This document shows, piece by piece, positions 33,232-33,246 of a DNA stretch of 33,246 nucleotides. The position numbers were made by a program, and so were the translations under genes. This DNA is from an uncultured Chloroflexota bacterium (GTDB lineage: Bacteria > Chloroflexota > Anaerolineae > Anaerolineales > Villigracilaceae). The DNA lies in NCBI GenBank assembly GCA_900696595.1, contig CAADGT010000062.1:1-33246 (forward strand). The letters are read 5' to 3'. Position 1 is the stretch's first letter. Every line of letters starts with the position of its first letter. A model generated the notes under the pieces. It was not told the origin of the DNA. It ran no database searches and was given only the letters and a program-made list of their open reading frames with translations.

Positions 33232-33246
33232 GTTGAGATAACTCCA

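Overview
The window looks like a chromosomal segment of a Chloroflexota bacterium, probably class Anaerolineae. This is an inference from gene content: an FMN riboswitch in front of a RibX/RibY pair, a valS T-box, NERD, DUF433 and S1P-lyase-like genes, fairly GC-rich codon use, and intergenic spaces crowded with palindromic repeats. No rRNA or other taxonomic marker is present, so the class is not proven.

The most notable system is at the left edge: a complete diversity-generating retroelement (DGR) core in about 2 kb. It consists of the 3' end of a formylglycine-generating-enzyme/C-type-lectin-fold target gene (1-415) carrying a variable repeat (VR, 279-403), a DGR-type reverse transcriptase (504-1544), an Avd-like helical accessory protein (1544-1879) and the template repeat (TR, 1897-2021). 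Over 125 aligned bases VR and TR differ at 17 positions; 16 of these are adenines in the TR, the signature of adenine-specific mutagenic retrohoming.

Next comes valS (2718-5438) behind a consensus promoter, a T-box leader with a GUC specifier and a terminator, then a 20-unit array of 7-bp repeats. Similar repeat material and one perfect inverted repeat sit in frame inside valS. A consensus promoter, FMN riboswitch and terminator precede ribX and ribY (riboflavin uptake, no ATPase gene alongside). nth and a convergent gltD-family oxidoreductase follow.

The 770-bp gap at 10078-10845 holds several palindromes and one copy of a dispersed element; a second copy is at 14807-14906. Each copy precedes a transport operon: a MacA/MacB-type efflux system with an SH3 lipoprotein (10846-14761), and a polar amino-acid ABC importer followed by a dimethylarginine-hydrolase-like enzyme (15037-18417).

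The rest holds a methyltransferase/polysaccharide-deacetylase pair with a probably leaderless start, tRNA-Leu(GAG) on the minus strand, plsX, a NERD-domain protein, three tandem paralogous multi-pass membrane proteins (21965-26109), a DinG-type helicase with N-terminal exonuclease and iron-sulfur cysteines, an orphan DUF433 protein, an ATP-grasp ligase, and on the minus strand a lipoprotein, an S1P-lyase-like PLP enzyme and a cupin.
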